Origin: Trichosphaerium sp. ATCC 40318
Lineage: Eukaryota; Discosea; Flabellinia; Trichosidae
Reading direction: 5' to 3'
Assembly: GCA_038496445.1 (NCBI GenBank)
Contig: JALMLS010000538.1
Coordinates: 124,001 to 188,000, forward strand
DNA: 64,000 bases
Both the position numbers and the translations under genes were made by a program. Within the stretch, counting starts at the first letter, position 1; the number at the start of each line of letters is the position of its first letter. The notes beneath the pieces were generated by a model. That model did not search any database and was not told the origin of the DNA. It worked only from the letters and a program-made list of their open reading frames with translations. Shown here one piece after another: positions 22,239 to 33,663 of the stretch.

Positions 22239-23311
22239 ATGGGTTCAGCTGCAACAAGAGAACATCCAACAATAGCATCTACGCCATCTGACGTAAATGC
22301 GATAGATGGATCACCAATTAAAGTTCTTTCAAAAGAAATGTGTCGTTTCGTTTGTAAACATGTTTTACAGCTATCCAAACGCGATTTTATAAGCGTTAGA
22401 TCCACTTGCAAGCACTTTTGGTCGATTTGCAGGTAAATACTAGTTATCCGTTACAAAAACGCCGTTTTTCCTTTCAAACTAGTTCACTGTTACTATAACT
22501 GCGGTAGAATAACTGTCTTTTAAATAGCTTGATTCCTATGCCTATTTCGATGAAATGTTGCATCATTGGAGAAGATGGTAACGGAAAATCTACTTTACTG
22601 AAGAGACTTGAACTTTTCGAGAAATTCAAGTTTGATCAAGTATCAGTACCTTCTGTACGTTTTCGCACCCTGTCAATACGCCTATCTTAATATCCATATG
22701 TACGTGCAAGCATTAACCCTTCTTAGGTCGTCGAACCCTTCAGTAGAATGTACAAATTCAGACATCCAAATGTCGAAGCGGTAAGTCTGTTCGATTATCT
22801 TGGCTTTAATTGACTGGGTTCTTCACTAGACAATAACTTTGGTTGACAGTGCTGGTGCAAATGAATATACAAGACTTAGGCAAGAGCTTTATAGGGACGT
22901 TGACTTCTTTGTGTTTACGTTTGACTTGTGTAATTCAAAGTCGTTCGACATGATAACTAAAAAGGTACTTGTAATATGTTCTTTTTTTCTTGGAAACTTT
23001 GATACTCAAGAACGCTTTTTAGTGGATGAAGGAGATTAACGCTTTTGGAAAGAAGCATAAGAAGACTTACGGAAAATTGCTTGTAGGGCTTAAACGTGAT
23101 CTATGGGAGGACGATACAATCAGAAAGTATGTTGTTGAAGTTTTTGCTCGTATGTATTTACTTTTGAAGGCCTTCTCCGATGACTGAAGATGCTGTCTAT
23201 GAACTGAGATCTATGTGGAGATCAAATGTGATTCTTGTGTCAGCAAAAACAGGTAGAAACGCAACGAATATTATTGCCAGAGCAACTGAGATATACTACA
23301 ACTTGGCATGA
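22239..23311 (+). CDS. F-box / Ras-Rho-like small GTPase fusion
   Basis: The first exon (MGSAATREHPTIAST...) contains an F-box-like motif (KEMCRFVCKHVLQLSKRDF, STCKHFWSICR). Following exons encode a small GTPase domain: P-loop CCIIGEDGNGKST, switch-2 region TITLVDSAGANEYTRLRQE (DSAG instead of the usual DTAG), then DVDFFVFTFDLCNSKSF and the Rho-like insert region. The G4 motif is LKRD where Ras-family proteins have NKxD or TKxD, and G5 is VSAKTG. It ends ATEIYYNLA with no CAAX box, so it is probably not prenylated. Nucleotide binding is likely retained, but guanine specificity may be relaxed. Five or more introns, several with GTAC donors. The fusion suggests GTP-controlled recruitment of an SCF substrate; that is inference. 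Confidence 0.72.
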
Positions 23312-23533
23312 AAAAAAAAAAGAACAAACTTGTATATTGCAATGTAGATTAACAAAAGAATACACTGTACTTAGATATTACCGTCTTCCATTGATACGAG
23401 GCCTTCACCTGTTTAACAAAATCAAAGCATCTATATCACTATGTAGACAAAGTAGCAATAGTAATGAAAGTTGTGTTAAGTTTAGCATGGTGAGCAATGA
23501 GATACCAAAAACGTTTTATTTTAAGTTTACTAG

Positions 23534-23790
23534 TATTTTTTTGACAGTTTGATCAATGCTTCAGTATAATAATAGCCACCATAAGACAACGAAACAGCAG
23601 GTGACGTTTTAGGGTCTGCCAAATATGCTTCAGAAGACAAAGAAGACAACATTGCGTTTGCTGCATTAATGTATGTTACTGAAAGTGTGGCGTTGACGTA
23701 TCTAAGAAGTAAGTTACTAAGAAGTTTAACAGTAGTATTGAACGTATTGTACGAGAAATTACATTATCCCAAAGCACCTATTGCGGCAAA
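23534..23790 (-). pseudogene. Duplicated, inverted fragment of the GH88 gene 3' end
   Basis: Read on the minus strand, 23534-23721 is almost identical to 30683-30918 of the GH88 gene, including the end of its last intron, the 3' splice site and the last exon up to the final Lys codons. I see two substitutions in the exon and one clean 48-base (16-codon) deletion flanked by TGTT on both sides. Similarity weakens from 23722 to about 23790, where it reaches the preceding exon. Intron sequence is included, so it is a DNA-level copy, not retroposed. There is no start codon or upstream exons; it is a non-functional remnant. Confidence 0.85.
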
Positions 23791-24021
23791 TTCGAATTGG
23801 ATAGGGAATGATTCTTATCAATTGATACTCCTCCCCTTAAACATCTCTTAAACAACAAGGTCAATTTTTCTTTGGTAAGCAGTAACGATCATTGAATCAT
23901 TCTTGAACACTTTTGGTTGTACAGAGATTGGATTTATTTTTTTTTCTTGTTATTTACATTTTCAACTATGTTTTACATTACTTTTTTTTTCTTTGTTTTT
24001 TCTTTTCTTTTTACATAAAAA

Positions 24022-25947
24022 TCACACTCGCGTCCGTGGTCGTTTTGAAGGCCTTCCATTATTTTCACTATATCCACTAAAAGGTACAAAAGAAGCAGAC
24101 CTAACAAATCCAGATATATCCTTTTGATCCAACTGATCACTTAAAAAATTATTATCAGAGCTGCTGCCTTGTAAACTCCTTTTAACACCTTGCTTCAAAG
24201 GAGAAGTAAAAATATTATCATGACCTGATCCTAGCATATCTTGGAATATCTTAGCATCATTAGATAACTCCCATCCCCTCGACAGATCCTTACGAGGCGA
24301 TAAAAATGATAAACTATCAGAACGTTTCAAAGGGGAAAATAATGAATCTTTTGTAGGTGATAGAAGCCAAGAATTACCAGATGGAGGTACACCCAATAGA
24401 GCAGAAAAAGACATCTCTCCAAGTATAGGTAATTCAGCAGCAGTGGAAGCATCAGATTTTATAATTTCATTCGCGTCAGGTTTAGGTAATGGACCTAGAA
24501 AAAAGGAACTCGTCAGAAGTTAATAAAAAGAGCTCCGAACTTACTTTGTCTCTTTTCCTTCGGCGAGACTTGAACAGGTTCATACGAGTCTAATGGTAGT
24601 GCACAGTGAGCATCCTGTGAGATTTCAGGTAGAGGCAACGGAAGAGAAACATCACCCATCTATACAGAGTAAGAAAGCGGTGAAGGCTTCTAAAAACTGA
24701 AAAAAAAAAAGTACCAAGAACTCAGAGTCTTTGCGGATGGCATCACGAGCCACGTTATCATAGAATAATTTACAAATAGGTGGATAACCAAGCTGATGAT
24801 ACACTTGTAGCATTGTAGTATTATTATCATCAACAGTCCATCCATGATGATCAGTTGGCTTCCAAGGATAAATACGAATTTTTTGACCTTCTAATTCAAA
24901 GTTAACTCAAAGATCTACCTTCAAAAAAAGATGCTTACTAGCTCCTAGAATAGGCCACTTCTTGTGTAAATGAAAGGCTAGCTTTGCTATAGTCTTATTT
25001 GGTTTTATACTCATCCTAACGTACAATAAGCGCCAACCACAAACATAAACTCCTCGAAGACTTTTCTTCTTTTCAAAAAAAAAACGTGCAAACAAAACGT
25101 GTTTTACAACCGTCACCCCAAAAAAAAAACCAAAACAAATCACGACGTACTGTAATCGTGGGTTCCAACCAGCGCTAGATAACATTGTTCCAACATCATC
25201 AGTCATTGGCAACAAGTGTATTGTGATTTTATTTGGTGTTGGAAATCTTTGATTTTTAAGCATATCAAGTTCTTTGCGATGACTAAAAATCGCGTGTGAG
25301 CGTAATCGTAGGGAAAATCACAGAAAAAAAATAAAAAAAGAACGTACGAAAGAATCCGCTCTCTCAAAGTCCTAGCAAACTCTGTGCATGCTGCGCCACG
25401 CTCATCAAGATTCTGGTTATATCGCATCTCTCCATAGCAAATAAGAGCGTTTATAGCGGCAATTGGAACCTAAAATAAAATTATTATTAAAAAAGGAACT
25501 GAAAACACGTTAATTTCGCATACAAACGCTCTGGCGCGCTGTAAACTCACCTTTATATCCCACGTAAAATCAATTAGATTTAGTAGATGTGCAATTCGAC
25601 TCATTTGACGATAATAGTAGCTTCTTACCTTTATACAAGCGGTTAGGTAGTTTTAGAATATATTTACGTACTTGGTTTACAGGTCTACCAACTTTCTCAG
25701 CAATTTTGTGCCAATTACACTGTTGAAGGGTGTTTTGTTTGTTTTGAGCTGTATGAGCCATTAATCCTTCTATAACCGCCTATTTTACAAAAATTTATAC
25801 AATTGTACACAAAGCGGATAAAAAGCGACGTTCACGTACTCTGTGTTCTCCATAACACCACTTCTTACTGCTAGAGCGTTTTGGAGAGTTTATTGTTGGG
25901 CTGGGTAAAGCAACACTATTTGACCACTCAGGTTGCATCACAAGCAT
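24022..25947 (-). CDS. Cramped-like (CRAMP1/TKI1-type) SANT-domain chromatin protein
   Basis: Start chosen at the ATG giving MLVMQPEWSNSVALPSPT; an upstream in-frame stop excludes a longer start in that exon. A SANT/Myb-like domain follows (KKWCYGEHRAVIEGL and CNWHKIAEKVGRPVNQVRKY). A second module reads ITIHLLPMTDDVGTML, NPRLQLSIKPNKTIAKL and FHLHKKWPILG, then IRIYPWKP and WTVDDNNTTMLQVYHQLGY. From family knowledge this matches the paired module of Drosophila Cramped, human CRAMP1 and plant TSL-kinase-interacting protein 1. The C-terminus is Ser/Pro-rich with SPRK, SPLK and SPTK sites that could be proline-directed phosphosites, and ends in a basic RPSKRPRTRV. CRAMP1 controls linker-histone genes; that role here is inference. 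Confidence 0.7.
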
Positions 25948-26148
25948 TACTTTGCCTATACTCTCTTTATCCCGCGCAACGGTAGTGTGAAATACTGCCG
26001 CCAATTTCTAGAAAAAGTATTCTATGAGAGTGAATAGTGGCGCACAGCTCCGTTGCTGGTGTTGTAGTAAAACGCGCGAAATATCACCTCAGGCTTAACG
26101 ATAACCTGAGTTAAGTGCGAGAAACGAATATTTTGATGACGTAAGCGA
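25948..26148. promoter_or_regulatory. Divergent promoter with a CRE/ATF-like site
   Basis: About 200 bases between the Cramped-like gene (minus) and the OS-9-like gene (plus). An ATF/CREB-type octamer TGACGTAA lies at 26137-26144, a few bases before the OS-9-like start codon. OS-9 genes in other organisms are induced by ER stress through bZIP factors, so the site is suggestive, but one copy is weak evidence. Confidence 0.35.
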
Positions 26149-28400
26149 ATGACTCTTCGATTCGCTTTGATTCTTGCTTTATGCACTTGTTTCGCGTTTT
26201 CAGCGTCTACAAATAACCTGTACGAGGCTAATGACGAAAAATACAACTTCGACCTCACTAGAGTAACTGTCGCAGACGTGCGTCGCTTCGTGTGTAATTT
26301 AACCGAATGTTTACTGTCGATTTAGTGGGAAGGCTCAATTCGTGACGTTGTTCAAACAGAGACTGAATTTGAGCGCCTCGATCTTATTTTGAAGGTTAAG
26401 ATTAATTTTAAATTACATGTGACTAAATGTTGTCTTAGGATAAACCAGTACAATGTTACATACCTGTCGCGACTAAGGAAGCAGACAAAACCAATGTAAG
26501 CTGTCGCAAAATAAAATAACGCCTGAAACTAATCATACCGAAGGAAGACACAGATGTAAAACACAACACCACATTCTACCTCGATAAAATGACAAATTGT
26601 GTCTATTCAGTACGTTTTCAACCAACTTTTTTAAAAGCATCAATAGTTATTCTACACGCTAAACTCGTCTTCAGTGGGAAGGATGGTGGTCTTACGAGTT
26701 TTGCTGGGGTAAACACGTCATGCAATTTCATCAAGAAGAGGATAAGGCCAGAGGCGATACGTTTTACCTAGGTACATCAATCTAGAGCGTTTGACGCATT
26801 TTTGAACACGTATTGTCGTCAGAAAAGTAACAAGTTTGTAAGGCTTTGGAAACACTTCAACAGAGGTTGTAGAGACTAAAAAGTATGTATCTGTAACCTA
26901 CCGTAACGGTACACTATGTGAACTGTCTAATACGGAGCGTCAGATTGAATTAAGGTGAGAACTTAACAGATTACTTTTGAAGAAAAAAAAGAAGAAAGTT
27001 TTCTTTAACTTTTTTTAAGGTTTTCCTGTGCTTCTGATGGGTTTGTGTCAATAAGGTAAGTTGTTGATAATTAGTTTGTAACTGATTCGTATTATAGAGA
27101 ACTGAGAGAACCAGAAACATGTCACTATGTCATGGATATTTTAACGCCATACATTTGCAAGCACCCAAAATATAGATTGAAGGTATGATTTTTGGTTTTT
27201 TTCGTTTACTACTTTCGTAAGACGCTTATATCCCATAGAAAGTTGTTACAAAGAATATTAAGTGTTATGAGATTATACCCAATCCTGAAGTTGCGGTATC
27301 AGAGCGCGAACAGCCGCGTTTCAAAGACGAACCGGTTGTAACGGTAATTGGTTTTTTTCTCTGAAAAAAAAGTAGAATTTCTAAACAAGCATAGGCACAT
27401 TTTGAGCCTGTAGGGACTGCTCATGTTTCAGGTGGTGAGGGTTCTAATACTCATTTCACAGCAGGTATAGTTTAAATATACATACACCACTAATGAAGCG
27501 TATAAGGTGACTTCCTTCAAGTTCGTCAGTCAGATAACCCAAACGGAAAATGGAAAAGTTTAATACAGGTAACACTTTTTTTAGACAATGACTCTTCATC
27601 TAGTATGTCGCTATTCGATATCTTGTTAATTTTTTATATCTAGTTTGATATTACAGATATGTTGTACCTTAGAATCAAGTCAGCCACATTGGTGTTACTA
27701 CCACACAAAGGTACGAATTTAATTTTTCTTCTGCTGGGTTTTGTTGTGTTCTGTTCTCTTACCTTGATAGTGAATGAGAAATTCAATAAGGATCCCAATG
27801 CATTGCTTAGTGTAAAGGTTATACCCTCTTCATGGAGTGAATCAGACGTCACATGGCTTAGTAGACCTGTACGACAGAAATACGAAAAAACTTATTCTCA
27901 TTCTATTTAAAGAAAAAAGGAGTACAAGTCGCCATTTATAGACCTGCTCAAGAACAACCAATGCGTTTAGATGTGACATCATCATTATTATCTGAAATTA
28001 TACGTACTGAAGAAGATGCAGAAACAAAAGCTTTGTTTTCAATATCAATAGCAACAGCGCCAACCACTGGTAAATATATTTTTGTTTTTTACATATTTTT
28101 TATTTCTATTCTCACGTGTTCATAGTTCATCAGGGTCTAGTTAAATTTTGTTCTCGAGATTCTCATTACCGCCACTGTGTACCTAAATTAGAAGTTGAGT
28201 ATTGGGATGATGACTATGTCAATCCTGTTGATGAAGAAGGTGAAGAAACATCGCCAGACGATGTAGTAACGTCAACAGATGAAACATCGCTAGACGACGC
28301 AGTAACATCAACAGATGAAACATCGCCAGACGATGTAGTAGCAGCAACAGATGAAACATCGCCAGACGACGCAGTAACATCAACAGATGAAGAAGTATAA
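26149..28400 (+). CDS. OS-9-like MRH lectin fused to a DNRLRE-like domain
   Basis: Signal peptide MTLRFALILALCTCFAFSAS. The MRH (mannose-6-phosphate-receptor homology) domain follows: WEGWWSYEFCWGKHVMQFHQ (the WW and Gln-Phe-His of OS-9/XTP3-B lectins), DTFYLG, VTYRNGTLCELSNTERQIE and RELREPETCHYVMDILTPYIC, with the conserved Arg and Glu of the sugar pocket. OS-9 family lectins read demannosylated glycans on misfolded glycoproteins in the ER. Unusually the next part (YLRIKSATLVLLPHK, SWSESDVTWLSRP, MRLDVTSSLLSEIIR) resembles a DNRLRE/CBM96-type beta-sandwich. The protein ends in an acidic region with four 12-residue repeats. Many introns; the join after WLSRP uses a GTACGA donor. I see no ER-retention signal. 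Confidence 0.72.
28245..28388 (+). repeat. Four tandem 36-base repeats encoding ETSPDDVVTSTD
   Basis: Four head-to-tail 36-base units at the 3' end of the OS-9-like gene, each giving 12 residues of the type ET-S-P/L-DD-(V/A)V-(T/A)-(S/A)-TD. The length is a multiple of three, so copy-number change keeps frame. High Thr/Ser/Asp content suggests an extended, possibly O-glycosylated or phosphorylated acidic tail. Confidence 0.9.
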
Positions 28401-28470
28401 ATTTTTTTTGTTCATACTTTTGTAAATAAACTTTTAGATCTACTATAGATTGCATGAGCACATGTCGACT

Positions 28471-28742
28471 TTCATTTAAAACTGGGACATTGTTTGGACA
28501 AGAGCATAAAATTATGAGGTTTCCAGGCCTACAATCTCTTTTTCCCTTTTGTTACGCTAAGAAATGGTACGTAATCAGCTGTTTTACAGACTTAGCCGAC
28601 CAAATCGTCCCTCAGAAAACTCATAATTTTATGCTCTTGTCCAAACTTTTCTTTTTAGGCTGCATTTGCTTTGTAGTTATCTGTGGGCGTAAGGTATTCA
28701 TTACAAAAGTTCTTAGCCCAAACGACCTCAGTTTTAAATGAA
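28471..28742. repeat. Imperfect inverted repeat, possible MITE-like element
   Basis: Left arm begins TTCATTTAAAACTGGGAC and runs to about 28522. Right arm contains the reverse complement in two blocks: about 26 exact bases near 28619-28645 (TCATAATTTTATGCTCTTGT and on), and the outermost CAGTTTTAAATGAA at 28729-28742 after an insertion of roughly 85 bases. The whole is about 270 bases with termini in inverted orientation, as in miniature inverted-repeat transposable elements. I see no clear target-site duplication. It could also be a transcribed hairpin. Confidence 0.6.
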
Positions 28743-29341
28743 TGTTTTGCATGTAAAACAAATCAGCATTGATTTCTAATTATAGCTCACATATCAATAC
28801 CAGCAATGCTCAAAACGTGTGCAATAAGAGCCTATGTAGGGTTCCGGGATAGGTTTCTGCGAATCTTGACTTTTGCGAAAATATCACGCAAAGCTGAACC
28901 AGATTTTGTTGTGTTTGACCGGACAGTTGTGTTTTCAGAGTTTAAGAAACACAATTGTGTTGTATGTATATTAGGGCGTAGTTTGGTGCTTGCTTACAAA
29001 TGCTGGAGGCATTTCTAACTAAAAAAAGAATCCCACAATTTTTTTATTGTTGAAAAGATGGTAGATTTAAGTTGCAGCTCAGTTTGTGTCTGTCAGATCC
29101 ATTAGTATATCTTACTATTTTCGAATTATAAAGTGGTGCTAGTCATCACATGGATCTTTTTGTTTTTCTATGTACAACAAACAAACTCACAATAAAAAAT
29201 CGTTACTAGTCATAATATTATCTAAATGCGTCGCTTTTGGTATTGCTGTAGCAGAAAACGTGAGAACACCTTTCATCGCACGTGATTAAATATTAAGTCA
29301 TGCTCATTCGAATAAACCAGTACTGTATCCTACAGTATAGC
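28743..29341. other. Gene-free interval upstream of GH88
   Basis: About 600 bases with no convincing coding signal. One CACGTG lies near 29280, about 60 bases before the GH88 start. Short ORFs here lack domains and splice context. Confidence 0.5.
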
Positions 29342-30920
29342 ATGAATAAGCTGTATTTTTATTGTTTGGCTTTAATGGCCTTGGCGGCTGTCGGTTTTGC
29401 TTTCGATATATCGAAACAGCTCGATTTCGTTCAAACTCAAGCCGAAACGACGTGGAAGGTATGTTTAGACTTAAATTATCTTTTTTGTCGTTTTTTACAC
29501 TGTAATAAGGGCCTACCTTCGTTAACGCGGTATCCCGATGCGACTGAGCCTGTTGGAGATGACTGGCAATGGCACTATGTCAGCGGTAATGTCACATGAA
29601 TATTGCTTGTAACTTTCTGACGCATGTCTTTTAGCGGGAGGCTGGACATGCGGTTTCTATGCTTCAATGCTTTGGAAGCTTTCAGAAGTATACAAAAACA
29701 GCGCGTGGTCTAGTAGAGCAGCTTCACTCATAGAAGGAATAAGAAAAATAGAAAATGACACGGGAACACATGGTAACTTTTTATTGCCCTAGAAATTGAC
29801 TTACTTATTTCTCTGTTTTAAGACGTTGGGTTTATGGTCTTTTACACATTTGGGTAAGTGCGATAGAGTACTATGTTAGAAATATAATTAGTGTGTAGTC
29901 ATGGGTACCTCTTGACTCAAAACGAGGATTATAAGAAGGTAACCTTGACAGCAGCAAAGTCATTGTCAACTAGATACAATAAAGTTGTTGGATGTATTGA
30001 ATCATGGAATGCACCTAAAGGTAGATATCACGTGACTTTTTACCAACAAGGTTTTTCACACGTTTATTAAAGGTCACTTTTATGTTATCATCGATAATAT
30101 GATGAACTTGGAGCTTCTTTGGTGGGCAGCAGCTAATGGTACTTTTTTGAACAATAAAAAACACTAATGTACTGTTTATAAGGTGGTGAGTCTGTATTTC
30201 ATGACATGGCAGTCAGTCATGCTGATAATATGATACGTGATTGTATTAAACCAGATGGATCTTCATATCACCTCGTCGATTATGATCCAGATACAGGAAA
30301 AGTCATCAAAAAGTCCAATACACCTCAAGGCATGCGATACTATTATTTTCTTCAAAAATTCTGACTTGTTTTTTGTAGGCAAGACCGGAGGTGTATGGGC
30401 TCGTGGTGAAGGTAAGACAGTTTAGATATATTTCAACTAATATAAACTAAAGCTTGGGCCATTTATGGATTTACAATTGCATACAAATACACGAAATTCG
30501 AACGTTATCTCGATACTGCTATCAAATGTGCAAACTACTTTATCTCACATCTTCCACCTGATCATGTTCCATACTGGGATTTCTTCGCTCCTCATAACGA
30601 ATCACGTGATTCATCTGCTGCCGCGATAGCTGCTTCAGGATTAATAGATCTCTCACAGTACGTTCAATACCGCTATTAATATTCTTAGTAACTTACTTCT
30701 TAGATACGTCAACGCCACACTTTCAGCAACATACATGAATGCAGCAAACGCAATGTTGTCTTCTTTGTCTTCTGAAGCATATTTGGCAGACCCTAAAACG
30801 TCACCTGCTGTTCTTCTACATGCTACAGGATCTTATCCATCCAATAGCGATATTGATGTTTCGTTGTCTTATGGTGGCTATTATTATACTGAAGCATTGA
30901 TCAAACTGTCAAAAAAATAA
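29342..30920 (+). CDS. GH88/GH105-type unsaturated glucuronyl hydrolase, secreted
   Basis: An alpha6/alpha6-barrel hydrolase that removes unsaturated uronic acid ends left by polysaccharide lyases. Signal peptide MNKLYFYCLALMALAAVGFA; an in-frame ATG lies 14 codons upstream, but this start gives the better signal. Motifs: GGWTCGFYASMLWKLSE near the N-terminus and DNMMNLELLWWAA holding a catalytic-type Asp. HADNMIRDCIKPDGSSYHLV, DYDPDTGKV and GGVWARGEAWAIYGF are the hallmark of GH88 enzymes. YWDFFAPHNESRDSSAAAI and GGYYYTEALIKLSKK complete the barrel. About eight introns. The last intron and exon have been copied, inverted, to 23.5-23.8 kb. It fits a cell that digests plant, algal or bacterial polysaccharides. 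Confidence 0.88.
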
Positions 30921-31268
30921 TGTGCTATTGATACCACATTAACTAGATTCTGTTTTTTAGCATCAAGTGCAAATCCAACTGCTAGGTGTACCAAATAAAA
31001 AACATTACTCGTTCTCAACACGTGATTATTAAAACCGAATCACCAAAAAAGCAAGTATTACTCCTTTGTCACAACTAAATTTTAAGATTCCGCTTGAAAA
31101 TCAAACACGTGACATGGAGTTCTCTACATTTTTAAGAAATGAACTGCGTACTGGATAAAAAAGAATAATGGAGGTGGTTTAATTTAATATTGAGTATTGA
31201 GTGTTTATAAAGCAAAAAAAGACAGTTTATTAATTTTGAAGCATTCTTCGCCATTTGCTTGTGACCTT
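30921..31268. other. Convergent intergenic region
   Basis: About 350 bases between the 3' ends of the GH88 gene (plus) and the S28 peptidase gene (minus). Two CACGTG motifs occur near 31020 and 31108. No ORF or RNA gene is supported; it should hold both 3' UTRs. Confidence 0.5.
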
Positions 31269-33663
31269 TTATTCGCTGAAATATTCCTGTATCCAGGAGC
31301 CAATAATCTTATCTTCTTGAATTCTTTTTGATTGTAAGTAAACAAAAGGGGATGAATCTTAAAAAGAAGTTTTGACAACATGCGTACCTAGCTTCTGTTA
31401 CATAAATAGGATCATTTGGGTTTGGACCACGTAGATCCAAGTGGTGACCAGCCTCAGGTATCATTATAGATATAAGAGTAGGAGATAAATCTTCCAAAAC
31501 CCCTTGAGTATGTAGAGGGTCAAGCATGCCATTAGAGAAGATAATATGACTTGTGCTTTTCAAAACATCAAATCCACCAACTTTATAAATAAACAAGTTA
31601 AAACCGGATGGTTGGAATTGGTTCTCGAAATTTCTTGTCGGTGAACGCTAACATACACTGTATAAGAGGCCATTCAGGTACTAGAGTGACACCATAAAGT
31701 TTCATACAATTATCTACATCAAGAGATGCATTCCAAGGAGTCAAAGGGAACATTCCTCTAAAAGGAAACATCAGAAAAAACAAGTTAACAGATATTATTT
31801 AAATGTTTTTTGGAGTACCGATATCCGTGAGGTAGGTACACTTCTGTACACGCAAGGTAAGGCCATGCAACGTTTTTAAATATTCCAGGAACATCACTAC
31901 GTCGAATTAGGTCTTGGGTAAGTCAAGATAAACGAAAATGAAAACTATTCTCAAATCTAGCTGTTAGCTCTTCTATTGTATACTCACTTGATAGGGTCGT
32001 AGCATGTTTTATCTCCAGTGGTATTATATATCGTGCCTAGACCATCACCTAATCCATCGAACTATTGACAGAGGTGTAAGTTGCTTAAGGTTGTTGAAAT
32101 ATTTCCTGGATACAAAAATAGTTGTTTTTCTCTGCTTACAGGGAAGTCGTATTTTGATATTCTGTTACATGTAACATTTACAGGCCATGCTGGTAATTGA
32201 ACACCACCATAATCAGTAGCGTAAGGGTAATCAAGTTCTGCTTGTAGAGCAAGACCTTCCATTGCCCATGTATAAACCTGGAAAACAACAATAAGAACAG
32301 TACATTGTTGGTTTTTTTTCGCGTTGATTCTTGTTTTTTCGTGTTAACCATCCTCTCACAAACTGCACGGAAGAAACACTCTTAAAATTTCTATAGAAAA
32401 CGCTTGAAAGTCTACGCTGTGGGTACCTCGAGCGCAGCTTCTTCTGTTGGTAATGGATTACATAGTTTCATTGTTTTTTGTATAGCTAAGCGACCTTCTG
32501 GTGTTTTTGTATTTGTTATCAGTGTTGTTAACGCTGTAAATATATTTATTTCGCATCCGCCTAGAGCCTCTTCATATGTTTTTGTACATGCATCAGCGAA
32601 AGCAAACGGTGTAACGTCTAACAAGCAGTTTGAGAACAACAGTTCTTGGTGAAAGATGTACCTGTTCCTGCGAATGCAAAAGGCGCAGAAGCGGCCAATC
32701 CACCAAGGCTGAGTTGAGGATATTTGATCCTGTTTGAATAAAACTGTTAGGACCAGAGGTTGTTATGGAAATAACAGTAAAATAAATTTTGAATGAAACT
32801 GTATGTACCTGAACCAAGTTGTTAACATGCCTCCGTATGAACCACCAAAAAGTATGACCGGGCAATTAGAAGCGCCCTCGATAGTATTTTTTAAGTTGGT
32901 TATAAGAACAGCGTAATCGGCAAGTGCTTGATCTAAACAAGACATTGTCAACAAAAAAAAGTTCAAGACACAGTTTTCAAAAGCAATAGTGGTTCACTCT
33001 CATTGTGCAATATTTCGAGCGCAAGTCGAGTGATTCAGGGCACGTTTATACCAGTGAAGGATGCTCTGGTATTGCAAAAAAGCACATGCCTACTGATAAA
33101 TAGCCAATATTTCCACGTGCGAACGACTCGTTACCAAAAGGTAAACTCTCTCCAAAGTATCTATGCTCAGCAAAAACCAAGAGTCCTCCATACTTTGGCG
33201 CTAGAATCTTGAGAAAAAAATTGTAAGTAAAGCACAAGAAGTGATGACATTTGAGGCAAGTGTTGATTATAAAAGCAAAGTTCGTTATCCTTTTTCAACT
33301 AATGTTCACGTGCCTGGGTAAATAAACCACTGCCGCTGTAATAGTCAGTAACGGGAGATTCATTTCCTGTGTAAAAGAATATAGGACCTTTACAACCTTT
33401 TGGGTACGCTAGAATAATATAATTAGGAAGTAGACAAGCGTCACAACATACTTTTAGTTCCCCAGAATGCGTCTGCTACTAGATATCGCTGTTTGTATGT
33501 TTCTTTCAGTTCTTGGTTGAAATGATCTTTATAGCGATGAGCGAGTAAGTTATTCAGTGTTTAGTGTACCTATGGGTTGGGTAAAGTAGTATGTTTTATA
33601 AGGCGGTGCGGGAGAGCAAAGCGCTATCGAGACGAAGCATAAAACGAGAGCGAGTATGTGCAT
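31269..33663 (-). CDS. Serine carboxypeptidase S28 (lysosomal Pro-X carboxypeptidase-like)
   Basis: Signal peptide [20 protein letters not shown], then [12 protein letters not shown], the typical mature start of S28 peptidases. [13 protein letters not shown] and [15 protein letters not shown] follow. The nucleophile elbow GGSYGGML has the catalytic Ser. Near the C-terminus [12 protein letters not shown] supplies the catalytic Asp and [13 protein letters not shown] the His. It ends [12 protein letters not shown]. Members cleave after proline at protein C-termini (PRCP) or N-termini (DPP2); the overall pattern is nearer PRCP. About ten short introns. All three catalytic residues are present, so it should be active in lysosomes or outside the cell. 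Confidence 0.9.

Noticed and set aside
28219..28461. Leu/His-rich minus-strand frame
   Set aside because: It is the antisense of the 36-base acidic repeats; its apparent repeat follows from the coding repeat.
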